Source: CAZVEE01 sp964625525
GTDB taxonomy: Bacteria > Pseudomonadota > Alphaproteobacteria > JAJFIK01
Length of the DNA stretch: 41,048 nt
Assembly (NCBI GenBank): GCA_964625525.1
Contig: CAZVEE010000028.1
Span: forward strand, 1 to 41,048
Direction: 5' to 3'
The translations under genes and the position numbers were made by a program. The notes beneath the pieces are model-generated. The model was given only the letters and a program-made list of their open reading frames with translations. It searched no databases and was not told the DNA's origin. Of the stretch, positions 8,221-15,810 are shown one piece after another. Position 1 is the first letter of the stretch. Each line of letters begins with the position of its first letter.

Positions 8221-10314
8221 ATGACGCGGGAGACTACGGGATCACAAGTGACCCGGCGCGGTGCGCTGCGCCTGTTTCTGGCCGGAGCCGGCGCCTATGT
8301 GGCGCATGCGTGCCTATCCGGCGTGGCCGAGGCCCAAGCACCGGCGGCCACCGATATTGTGTTTCCCCAAGGGGTGGCATCGGGCGACCCCCAGCCTGAC
8401 GGCGTGGTGTTGTGGACCCGCGCGATCCCGGCCGACGGCACGGACGCGCCCGTGCCCCTGCTCGCGGAAGTGGCCCGGGACAAGAATTTCACCGAGCTGG
8501 TGGTAAGCCAGCCTGTGCAGGCCACAGCCGCAAGTGATCACACGGTCCGCCTCTTCGTGGACGGACTGGCGCCGGCCACCACCTATTTCTATCGCTTCCG
8601 CGCAGGCGAGGTGGTGAGCCTGCCTCTGGGGCGGACGCGCACCGCGCCGGCCGCCGATGACCCCCGGCCCGTGGTCTTTGCTACGGCCTCGTGTCAGAAT
8701 TACCAAGCAGGCACCTATGCCGCCTATCGGCGTATGCTGATTGAAGATTCAGACCGTCCGGAAGCAGAGCAGATCAGCGCAATCGTGCATCTGGGCGATT
8801 TCATCTATGAGGCCCTCTATACGGAAGAAAACCCAGATGGAGATTTCACCCAGATCGGCGTGCGGGAGGTCAAGCCATTCCCGTCCGGAGGGCGCACAGA
8901 GGGTTATTGGCCCCATGCGGATAGTCTGGACGACTACCGCCACCTCTACCGAACCTATCTGAGTGATCCCGATTTGATGGCGGCCCGGGCGCGCTGGCCG
9001 TTCATCTGCACATGGGACGATCATGAGTTCGCCAATGATCACTGGCAGAGCCATGATACTTTTGTGGGGCAAGGCCAGCCCGCCCAGCGGCGCAAAGTGG
9101 CGGCGAACCAGGCCTGGTTTGAGTATATCCCGGCGCTGTTAACCGGCGCGCGCGGCGTGGCGGATGTGGCCCCGGCGGCGCAGGATTTTGACGCGGTGAC
9201 GGTGCAGGACGCACCCATTGTTGGTGTAGACGGGCAGAACCGCAGCACCGAGCCCAACAATCTGGCCGCGATCGGTTCTCTGACGATTTACCGGTCCTTG
9301 CGCTTTGGGCGCACTGTGGAGTTGGTGGTGAGCGATATGCGCTCCTATCGCTCTGACCATGCGGTCCCGGAAAATCTGGCACAGGATTTTGTAGGCGGGG
9401 CGCGCTCGGCCTTGCCGATCTGGCTGGTGGAGCTGCTCGACGCGGGCGCCAGCGCCAATGGCGGGAATGCCCCAGAGACCATTGACCATCGCGGGGCCAG
9501 TTTTCCCAATCCGCGCGTCACCAGCCCGCCGGGTACCATGATGGGGCCGGATCAAAAGGCCTGGTGGAAAGCCACGATGGCGGGATCGGATGCGATCTGG
9601 AAGCTGTGGGCGACCTCCGTGCCGGTGGTGCCATTGCGCTTCGATTTCTCTCAGCTCTCGGATGAATTGGATGATGTGGTCCTGAGCGGAGATGCCTGGG
9701 ACGGCTATCCCAGCGAGCGCCGGGAGCTGATGGCCTTTCTGGAGGCTGAGGGGATTGTCAACACGCTGGCCATTTCCGGCGACCATCACGCGTCCTTCGC
9801 CGGCACCGTGACGGCGCAGGCCGATGGCGCGCCCGTGATTGCCGAGTTCTCCACGCCGGGGATCAGCTCGGCGAGCATGTACGGACTGGCGCGCCAGATC
9901 GACAATGAGAGTTTTCGCCCGCTGGTGAGCTATTGGCCCTGGACGCTGACGGGTGACGCCGAAGAGGTGACCAATCTCAATACCACGCTGCTTTACGGGG
10001 TTCGTGCGGCGGCGGTTGCCGCCTATACCGGCTTTGCTGATCTGGGGGCGTGGGTGCGCAATCCGGACCATAATGCGCATCTGTCGCATATGGACACGGC
10101 GGCCCATGGCTATTGCGTGCTTACCGTGACCCCGGAGGAGACGCGCGTGGAATTCGTGACCATTGCCACTCCGACGGATACGGAGCGATCGCACGCGGTG
10201 CCGGTACGCAATCGCATCCGCTACCGCGTGCCGGTGCGGGTCCGCGATGAGGACACTCTAGAGCTGGATGGGCCGACATTCATCGGCACACCGCCTTTTC
10301 CCATGAGTGTGTGA
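8221..10314 (+). CDS. PhoD-like alkaline phosphatase, Tat-exported
   Basis: A 697-residue secreted metallophosphatase or phosphodiesterase of the PhoD family. The N-terminus is a twin-arginine signal (VTRRGALRLFLAGAGAYVAHA, with Arg12-Arg13) ending near AEAQA. A PhoD N-terminal immunoglobulin-like domain follows (FPQGVASGDPQPDGVVLWTR). The metallophosphatase domain shows ATASCQNYQAG, HLGDFIYE, TWDDHEFANDHW and SGDHHASFAG, which carry the metal ligands. Family members release phosphate from esters and diesters in the periplasm or outside, using Fe/Ca. It is 6 bases from the convergent glycosyltransferase gene, with no room for a separate terminator. No Pho box was recognised upstream. It is longer than Bacillus PhoD, mainly through insertions in the catalytic domain. 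Confidence 0.92.
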   Translation: MTRETTGSQVTRRGALRLFLAGAGAYVAHACLSGVAEAQAPAATDIVFPQGVASGDPQPDGVVLWTRAIPADGTDAPVPLLAEVARDKNFTELVVSQPVQATAASDHTVRLFVDGLAPATTYFYRFRAGEVVSLPLGRTRTAPAADDPRPVVFATASCQNYQAGTYAAYRRMLIEDSDRPEAEQISAIVHLGDFIYEALYTEENPDGDFTQIGVREVKPFPSGGRTEGYWPHADSLDDYRHLYRTYLSDPDLMAARARWPFICTWDDHEFANDHWQSHDTFVGQGQPAQRRKVAANQAWFEYIPALLTGARGVADVAPAAQDFDAVTVQDAPIVGVDGQNRSTEPNNLAAIGSLTIYRSLRFGRTVELVVSDMRSYRSDHAVPENLAQDFVGGARSALPIWLVELLDAGASANGGNAPETIDHRGASFPNPRVTSPPGTMMGPDQKAWWKATMAGSDAIWKLWATSVPVVPLRFDFSQLSDELDDVVLSGDAWDGYPSERRELMAFLEAEGIVNTLAISGDHHASFAGTVTAQADGAPVIAEFSTPGISSASMYGLARQIDNESFRPLVSYWPWTLTGDAEEVTNLNTTLLYGVRAAAVAAYTGFADLGAWVRNPDHNAHLSHMDTAAHGYCVLTVTPEETRVEFVTIATPTDTERSHAVPVRNRIRYRVPVRVRDEDTLELDGPTFIGTPPFPMSV

Positions 10315-10320
10315 AGGCGT

Positions 10321-11373
10321 TCAATCCAGCATAAGCCGGGGTGCCTTGCGAGCGATCATCTCGTAAAACGCCAAGCTATCACGCACGAAGGCGTCCTTGG
10401 TGAACTGCGCCTCATATGTGCGAGTGCCACCGGCGATGATGCGCTCGCGCAGGTCTGGTTCCTGAAGGACGCGATTGATGGCAGTGGTGAGCCCGTCCAC
10501 ATCGTCGATCTCGACGAGCATGCCATTGTCTTCGTTCTGCACATAGGCCTTGGGCCCGGCGGCGGCGGCGGCCACCAGTGGACGGCGCGCGGCCCACGCA
10601 TCCACGGTCACGGTCCCGAACGGCTCATAGCGCGATGGGAACACCACCACATCGCATGCCGCCAGCAGCGAGCCACGATCATCCCGCCAGCCGAGGAAGC
10701 GGACCCGGTCGGCCACATTCAACAGCGTGGCCTGGGTTTCCAACTCATCGCGCAGCTCACCATCACCGGCAATCCAGAGATAGGCTCCGGGTACATTCAC
10801 CAGCGCATTCAGCGCCGTATCCAGACCTTTTTTCCAATGCAACCGGGCCAATGCCAGAAGCACCGGTGCATCCTCCGGCGTGTCGAAGAGTGTGCGCGGC
10901 GTGGCCTCCGCATAGGGAAAATCCGCATAGGTATGGATCAGGCCTACACAATCAGTATCTGCCCCTTGCTCTTTGATGTGGCGCACAAGATCTTTTGTCA
11001 GGCCTACATGGTAATCGCAGTTGCGGAAGCGGGCGAGTTTGTAATAGCCGCCATACCAACCGATATTGCGCTCGCGCGTTTCGGCGGGGGCGAAAGTGCC
11101 CGCACGGCCCATCCAGTATTCAATCACATCGGGCTGGAAGCGGCGGATGGCGCTGCGCACCGTGCGCTGGGTCGGGAAGGGCCACCAGGTGGAGAACCCC
11201 GCCGTGTCCACACCCATGCCCCGGTCGCGAAAACTTTGGAGCCGGAACGTGTTGTTGTCGCGGGTGACCACGTGCTGTTTCACGCCAGCATCGTGGAGCG
11301 CGAGCACACTTTCCAAAAAGATGTTTTCCGCACCGCCGGTCGGCGCGCCGGCCATAACTTGCAGGACCTTCAC
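10321..11373 (-). CDS. Glycosyltransferase family 4 (group 1)
   Basis: A 350-residue GT-B glycosyltransferase. The N-terminal domain begins MKVLQVMAGAPTGGAENIF, with the GGAE loop typical of GT4 acceptor-side domains. The C-terminal nucleotide-sugar domain shows LLALARLHWKKGLDTAL, LWIAGDGELRDELE, VRFLGWRDD and the donor-site signature VVFPSRYEPFGTVTVDAWAARRPLVAA, where an E-x7-E-like pattern is partly kept (EPFGTVTVDAWA; the second Glu is replaced). Likely role: transfer of a sugar during synthesis of a surface polysaccharide or lipopolysaccharide core. Donor and acceptor are unknown, and no other polysaccharide genes are next to it. It starts at GTG 11373 after GGGGGCAAGA and is convergent with the PhoD-like gene. 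Confidence 0.88.
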   Translation of the reverse strand: MKVLQVMAGAPTGGAENIFLESVLALHDAGVKQHVVTRDNNTFRLQSFRDRGMGVDTAGFSTWWPFPTQRTVRSAIRRFQPDVIEYWMGRAGTFAPAETRERNIGWYGGYYKLARFRNCDYHVGLTKDLVRHIKEQGADTDCVGLIHTYADFPYAEATPRTLFDTPEDAPVLLALARLHWKKGLDTALNALVNVPGAYLWIAGDGELRDELETQATLLNVADRVRFLGWRDDRGSLLAACDVVVFPSRYEPFGTVTVDAWAARRPLVAAAAAGPKAYVQNEDNGMLVEIDDVDGLTTAINRVLQEPDLRERIIAGGTRTYEAQFTKDAFVRDSLAFYEMIARKAPRLMLD

Positions 11374-11754
11374 TCTTGCCCCCGTGAGAAATGGGTGTGC
11401 AGCGCCCCGGCAGCACGCGTATCATTCGGTCTCTTGAGGGCGACCATGCGACACTCACCCCGCCGGTGTCCAGTGCCGTGGCGTTATCCCAATCGGTTCA
11501 AGCACATCGCTTGGATTGCAGCCGATATCTGTATACGGCAGTCTGTTCTGAAGCTATCGTCGCTGAGTGCGGTTTGCGTTTGTTGAGCGCGGTTGAGGGC
11601 ACATCGTAAGGTCTATGAAAAACCCGTACTACGTGCTGTGAAGCTGATACCGAAGTCACGGCACACCATTCGGTTGAATGATGCAGATATTTGTATCGCC
11701 GAAGAACAGCAGCCCGTATAGTTACATCGCCTTGATCGCTTTGGATGGATATTG
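11374..11754. promoter_or_regulatory. Divergent intergenic region GT4/fnr
   Basis: No gene was recognised in 381 bases that are more AT-rich than the surroundings. An 11-base motif, GATATYTGTAT, occurs twice in the same direction (11524-11534 and 11686-11696) 162 bases apart; the second lies about 60 bases before the fnr start. No full Fnr box (TTGAT-N4-ATCAA) is visible; only a half-site, TTGATCGC, at 11732. Confidence 0.35.
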
Positions 11755-12525
11755 ATGAAGGATGCAGTGACCTCGTTTCCGACCGACCTGCCGGAGGGCC
11801 GCAGCGACACGGGCGGTGGGGGTAAAGTCAGCCCCTGCACCGTGTGCATGGTGCGTGATCGTGCGTTTTGTGGGGCTTTGGGCGACGACGCGTTGGAGAA
11901 GCTCGAAGCGATCAGCACCGGCGTCACCGTGCGTGCGCCCCGAACCTTTCTTTATGAAGGGGATCATGCCGACGACACCTTCAATGTGTGTACCGGCGTT
12001 GTGCGGCTGACAAAAATGCTGCCCGACGGACGACGGCAGATCACGGGCTTTCTGTTCCCCGGCGATTTCATTGGCTTGGCGAGCCGCACCACATATGCCT
12101 ATTCGGCAGAAGCGGTCACGGATGTGCATTTGTGCCGGTTTCCGCGCGCGCGCCTGCTGACCCTGTTTGAGACCATGCCGGAACTGGAGCATCGTCTGCT
12201 GGCCATGGCCGCCGATGAGCTGGCGTCGGCGCAGGATCAACTGCTGTTGCTGGGGCGCAAGACGGCGCGCGAGCGGGTGGCGTCGTTCCTGTTTCTCATG
12301 AGCCGCCAGTCGGAGCGCCGAGGCGATGACGCCACCATGGTGGATCTGCCCATGTCCCGAGCCGATATCGCGGATTTTCTGGGCCTGACCATCGAAACCG
12401 TCAGTCGCACGATCACCCGGCTGGCGCGCGAAGGTGTGATCAGCCTGCCCAACGCGCATAAAGCCGTGCTGAATGATCTGGACGCCTTAGAGCGGATCCA
12501 AACCGGCCTCGACGTCGAGGTCTGA
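11755..12525 (+). CDS. Crp/Fnr-family oxygen-responsive regulator (FnrL-like)
   Basis: A 256-residue transcription factor. Four cysteines are placed as in [4Fe-4S] Fnr proteins: Cys28, Cys31 and Cys39 in CTVCMVRDRAFC, and Cys127 in DVHLCRFPR. A cyclic-nucleotide-type beta roll (FLYEGDHADDTFNVCTGVVRLTK to IGLASRTTYAY) is followed by a dimer helix and a winged HTH, SRADIADFLGLTIETVSRTI. Its recognition helix carries the E-x-x-S-R that reads the Fnr half-site TTGAT. It should therefore activate or repress genes when oxygen is low. The ATG at 11755 is preferred; a TTG one codon upstream is also possible. The gene stands 132 bases before the glutathione-transferase-like gene. Its targets are not visible in the window, as no full Fnr box was found. 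Confidence 0.9.
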   Translation: MKDAVTSFPTDLPEGRSDTGGGGKVSPCTVCMVRDRAFCGALGDDALEKLEAISTGVTVRAPRTFLYEGDHADDTFNVCTGVVRLTKMLPDGRRQITGFLFPGDFIGLASRTTYAYSAEAVTDVHLCRFPRARLLTLFETMPELEHRLLAMAADELASAQDQLLLLGRKTARERVASFLFLMSRQSERRGDDATMVDLPMSRADIADFLGLTIETVSRTITRLAREGVISLPNAHKAVLNDLDALERIQTGLDVEV

Positions 12526-12656
12526 GGCCGAGCCGCCGGTTGCGTTGGCCAAAGCTTGTCCCCTATGCTTTCAATCAGGATCTGCAACAGCAGAGCCTGT
12601 GGGGATGGTGCTCTGGCATAGGATGCAACCTCAGGCATGAGAAGGAGGTCTGGGCC

Positions 12657-13655
12657 ATGACCGGGACCTATCGACTCTTCGGCAGCGAGCTATCGCCCTA
12701 CTCGGTCAAGGTGCGCGCATATCTGCGCTACAAGGGCCTGCCCCATGACTGGATCATCCGCTCGGCGGAGCGGGAGGCGGAATTCAGTCAGTATGCGACG
12801 CTGCCTCTGGTGCCGCTGGTGGTGACGCCAGAGGGCGAGGGGCTTCAGGACTCCACGCCCATCATGGACGTTTTAGAAGCGCGCCATCCGGAACCGCCAT
12901 TGCAACCTCAAGACGCCGTGCTCGCTTTCCTCTCCACACTGATCGAGGACTATGCGGACGAGTGGGGCAATAAATGGATGTTCCACTATCGCTGGACCTA
13001 TGAAGAGGATCAGCGCTCAGCGGCGCAGCGTATCTGCCAGCATGCCATGCCGGGCCTGGAGGACGCTCAGCGGGCCGAGATGGAAGAGATGATCCGGGCC
13101 CGTATGACGCAGCGACGGTTCTTCGTGGGGTCCAGTGAAACGACACGGGAGCTGATCGAAGGCTCGTTCCGGCGGATGTTGAGCATTCTGGAACGGCATT
13201 TGGAGACACGGCCTTACCTTTTCGGCGCCCGCCCGGCCCTGGGCGATTTTGGCCTGTACGGCCAGCTCTCTCAGCTGCGCTCGGACCCCACGCCGGGAGC
13301 GTTCATCTCCGCCAATTGTCCGAAAGTGAATGGCTATATCGAGCGCATGCACGCTCCGGTCGCGACGGGGCCTTTTGAGGCGATGGAGGCGTTGCTACCG
13401 GGGCTCACGCCGTTGGTCGCTGAGGAAATCGCCGGCTGCTTCCTGCCCTGGGCCGATGCCAATGCGCGGGCGCTTGCGGCCGGCGAGGAGCACTTTGCCG
13501 TGACCCTCGATGACGGGCTGTTTGAGCAGCAGCCGCAAAAATATCACGCCAAGTCGCTGAAGGTCTTGCGGCAGAAATATCAGGCGGTGGCGGATGCCCC
13601 TGGTCTGGCACCGGTGCTGGACGAGTGCGGCGTGACGCGCTGGCTGGCGGCGTAG
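12657..13655 (+). CDS. Glutathione S-transferase family protein
   Basis: A 332-residue protein with a thioredoxin-fold N-terminal domain (YRLFGSELSPYSVKVRAYLRYKGLPHDWIIRS, then LPLVPLVVTPEGEGLQDSTPIMDVLEARHP). The SPYS segment supplies the glutathione-site serine and the region around QDST the gamma-glutamyl contact. An all-alpha C-terminal domain follows (RPYLFGARPALGDFGLYGQLSQL). It is about 100 residues longer than a standard GST; the extra part at the C-terminus (from about 250) is conserved-looking but unassigned. The ATG at 12657 is set by GAAGGAGGTCTGGGCC. Threonine aldolase follows after only 21 bases, suggesting co-transcription. The substrate is unknown. Confidence 0.87.
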   Translation: MTGTYRLFGSELSPYSVKVRAYLRYKGLPHDWIIRSAEREAEFSQYATLPLVPLVVTPEGEGLQDSTPIMDVLEARHPEPPLQPQDAVLAFLSTLIEDYADEWGNKWMFHYRWTYEEDQRSAAQRICQHAMPGLEDAQRAEMEEMIRARMTQRRFFVGSSETTRELIEGSFRRMLSILERHLETRPYLFGARPALGDFGLYGQLSQLRSDPTPGAFISANCPKVNGYIERMHAPVATGPFEAMEALLPGLTPLVAEEIAGCFLPWADANARALAAGEEHFAVTLDDGLFEQQPQKYHAKSLKVLRQKYQAVADAPGLAPVLDECGVTRWLAA

Positions 13656-13676
13656 ACACAAGCGGCGGGACAAGGC

Positions 13677-14738
13677 GTGGACTTTACCAGTGACAATGCG
13701 AGCGGGCTGGCACCGGAAATCCTGGCGGCGCTGGCGGCAGCCAACCACGGCACCGCGGCAAGCTATGGCGGCGATGACATCAGCTTGCGTGTCGAGGCGC
13801 GGCTGAAGGATATCTTCGAACGGGACCTGGCCGTGTTTCTGGTCTCCACCGGCAGCGCGGCCAATTCTCTGTCCCTCAGTGTGCTGACCCCGCCTTGGGG
13901 GGCGGTCCTGGCCCATGAGGCAAGCCATATCCAAACTGATGAGTGCGGTGCGCCGGAATTCTACACCGGTGGTGCCAAGCTGGTGCCTTTGGCTGGCTGG
14001 GGCGCGACGCTGACGCCTGACGCGGTGCGCGGAGCGTTGACCTATCTGCCGGAGGGGGTTGTGCATCATGTGCAGCCGCGCGTGGTGAGCCTCACCCAAG
14101 CCAACGAATGCGGCATCGTCTACACGCCGGGCGAGATCGCGGCGCTGGCCGACACGGCGGCGGAGCGCTCCCTGGCCGTGCATATGGACGGTGCGCGCTT
14201 TGCCAATGCAGTGGCGCATTTGGGATGCAGCCCGGCCGAGGCGACCTGGAAGGCCGGGGTCGATGTGTTGGTGTTGGGGGCCACGAAAAACGGCGCCATG
14301 GCGGCCGAGGCGGTGATCTTTTTTGACCCCGCCCGCGCCGGTGACTTCGCCTTTCGCCGCAAACGGGCCGGGCATCTGATGTCCAAGGGGCGCTTCCTGG
14401 CCGCCCAGATGGACGCCTATCTGGCGGACGATCTGTGGCTGCGCCTGGCGGCCCACGCCAATGCCATGGCCACGCGCCTGGCCGAGGGCCTGCGCGCGGT
14501 TGACGGTGTGGACATCGTTTATCCGGTCAACGCTAATGAAGTATTCGCTGTCTTCCCTGACACTGTGGACCGCGCCTTGCGTCTCGCAGGTGCGAAGTAC
14601 CACCCCTGGGTCACCCCCGGTGATCCCGCGCAAGGCCGCATGATCCGTATGGTAACCTCCTTCGCAACCCGCGAAGACGAGGTGACGGAGTTTTGCTGCA
14701 CTGCGCAATCCGTGTCCGGACAGGCGGCCACCCGCTGA
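13677..14738 (+). CDS. Low-specificity L-threonine aldolase
   Basis: A 353-residue PLP enzyme that cleaves L-threonine and L-allo-threonine to glycine and acetaldehyde. The family marks are all present: the N-terminal DFTSDNASGLAPEI; GGDD at 31-34; STGSAANSL (PLP phosphate contact); HEASHIQTDECGAPEF with the stacking histidine; HMDGARFANA with the PLP Asp171 and Arg174; and the Schiff-base Lys204 in VLGATKNGAM. The length is normal. It starts at GTG 13677 and follows the GST-like gene by 21 bases, so the two are probably one transcript. A physiological link between the two products is not known. Confidence 0.92.
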   Translation: MDFTSDNASGLAPEILAALAAANHGTAASYGGDDISLRVEARLKDIFERDLAVFLVSTGSAANSLSLSVLTPPWGAVLAHEASHIQTDECGAPEFYTGGAKLVPLAGWGATLTPDAVRGALTYLPEGVVHHVQPRVVSLTQANECGIVYTPGEIAALADTAAERSLAVHMDGARFANAVAHLGCSPAEATWKAGVDVLVLGATKNGAMAAEAVIFFDPARAGDFAFRRKRAGHLMSKGRFLAAQMDAYLADDLWLRLAAHANAMATRLAEGLRAVDGVDIVYPVNANEVFAVFPDTVDRALRLAGAKYHPWVTPGDPAQGRMIRMVTSFATREDEVTEFCCTAQSVSGQAATR

Positions 14739-15200
14739 AAGGTCGTGGATGATTTCGCAACCTGCGCGAACTCAGCCGTAAGATTCAGGAAAATTTTGTG
14801 ATCCTCCTAGGTGCATTTTTACCTAGTCGTCACTACTCTCCATGTTAGCCTTACCTTCTCACGCGTGACCGTTGGAGTGGTTCACGCGGGGGCGGTGCAG
14901 GGATGACGCCAGACGAGCAACGTAGCTCGCGCCAGGACGGTCCGGCCAGCAATGCTGTCCATCCGTACCGAAACAAAGTCATCTCTTACGCCGTAATCGT
15001 GCCGGATCCGGGCTCTGCCAGGCCCGCCCGGCACGGGGTAGGAACAACAGGACGGTCGTCGGATCGTCCCGGAACCCGCAGCCCGATTACACGCTGTGTG
15101 ATGTGGACCGGCGGACGGTCGTGCGGTCGACTGGTACCGGGATTGATGATCCCCGAACCGAGTGAACGGATTAACACAAGACTCAGACCAAGGAGCCCCC
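14739..15200 (+). other. Hairpin-rich noncoding region
   Basis: These 462 bases hold no credible gene but have dense inverted repeats: CTAGGT/ACCTAG (14807-14812, 14821-14826); CGCGTGA/TCACGCG (14862-14868, 14882-14888); CGAGC/GCTCG (14914-14918, 14925-14929); CGTGCCGG/CCGGCACG (14998-15005, 15028-15035); and GGGAT/ATCCC (15139-15143, 15149-15153). The octamer GGACGGTC occurs at 14935, 15050 and 15113. This could be a long structured leader of the host-attachment-family gene or a separate small RNA. The last bases (AAGGAG) are that gene's ribosome-binding site. Confidence 0.45.
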
Positions 15201-15659
15201 ATGCATCTCGATACTGCCAAGGTGGCCGAGGCCGGATTATCCGCCGGCGGCCTGACCAGTGACGCGGCACCTGCCATGACCTGGATCATTGTGGCCAATG
15301 ACTGCCGCGCCCGTGTGTTCGAGCAGGAAGGCACCTGCGGTGCCATTCGTCCGGCCATGACCAAGGATCTCTACGGCAACTGCGCGGCCCATGCAGGCGA
15401 CGTCAAGCCACGCAGCCCCATCGACAGCGACCGCACCCGGGAGTTCACCCGCGCGGTCGCAGGGCTGTTGGAAAAGCACCTCAAAGACGGGCGCTTTGAC
15501 CAATTGATCCTGGTCGCGCCGCCCCAAACCCTCGGCGACCTGAAAGGCGCGCTGCCCAGCGTCGTGCGCAGCCGCGTGCGCAGCGAAGTCAGCCGGAACC
15601 TGATGAATGTGGCGGGCTTTGAACTGCCGCAGTATCTCGGATCGGCCCTGGCGCGCTAA
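15201..15659 (+). CDS. Host attachment family protein
   Basis: A 152-residue protein of the family annotated as required for attachment to host cells. Visible marks are the opening strand TWIIVANDCRARVFEQEG, the middle segment of the shape KDLYGNCAAHAGDVKPRSPI followed by DSDRTREFTRAVAGLLEK, and DQLILVAPPQTLGDLKGALP. There is no signal peptide or membrane segment, so it is probably cytoplasmic and the family name should not be read as proof of an adhesin. The fold resembles release-factor-like RNA-binding domains; this is family knowledge and was not tested. The ATG at 15201 follows AAGGAGCCCCC. A long hairpin-rich stretch lies upstream and a hairpin follows. Confidence 0.8.
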   Translation: MHLDTAKVAEAGLSAGGLTSDAAPAMTWIIVANDCRARVFEQEGTCGAIRPAMTKDLYGNCAAHAGDVKPRSPIDSDRTREFTRAVAGLLEKHLKDGRFDQLILVAPPQTLGDLKGALPSVVRSRVRSEVSRNLMNVAGFELPQYLGSALAR

Positions 15660-15677
15660 GCGGCGCTCCAGACCGTG

Positions 15678-15710
15678 CGGACGTTCGGAGCCCCCCTCTC
15701 CGGACGTCCG
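15678..15710 (+). terminator. Probable terminator hairpin after host-attachment gene
   Basis: CGGACGT (15678-15684) pairs with ACGTCCG (15704-15710), with further pairing inside (CGGAG with CTCTCCG). Only three T follow, so termination strength is uncertain. Confidence 0.5.
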
Positions 15711-15810
15711 TTTGCCATGCCATCTCTCCTCGAGCGACCCCATGCCTTAGTCTCGCTGCAAATGACGGCATAGTACCGCGCGTTGTTCCGCTGAGTGAGG
15801 CGAGACGGTT

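Noticed and set aside
11732..11754. Fnr box before the fnr-like gene
   Set aside because: Only one half-site (TTGATCGC) is present; the partner half ATCAA is absent at the required spacing.
11613..11927. 104-codon minus-strand frame overlapping the fnr start
   Set aside because: Ser/Arg-rich shadow of the regulator gene, without a domain.
13395..14708. 437-codon minus-strand frame opposite threonine aldolase and the GST-like gene
   Set aside because: The plus-strand genes carry full catalytic motifs; the opposite frame has no domain and spans two genes.
14903..15262. Possible 119-codon gene before the host-attachment-family gene
   Set aside because: Arg/Gly/Pro-rich, no domain, weak start, overlaps the real start and ribosome-binding site; the region looks structured rather than coding.
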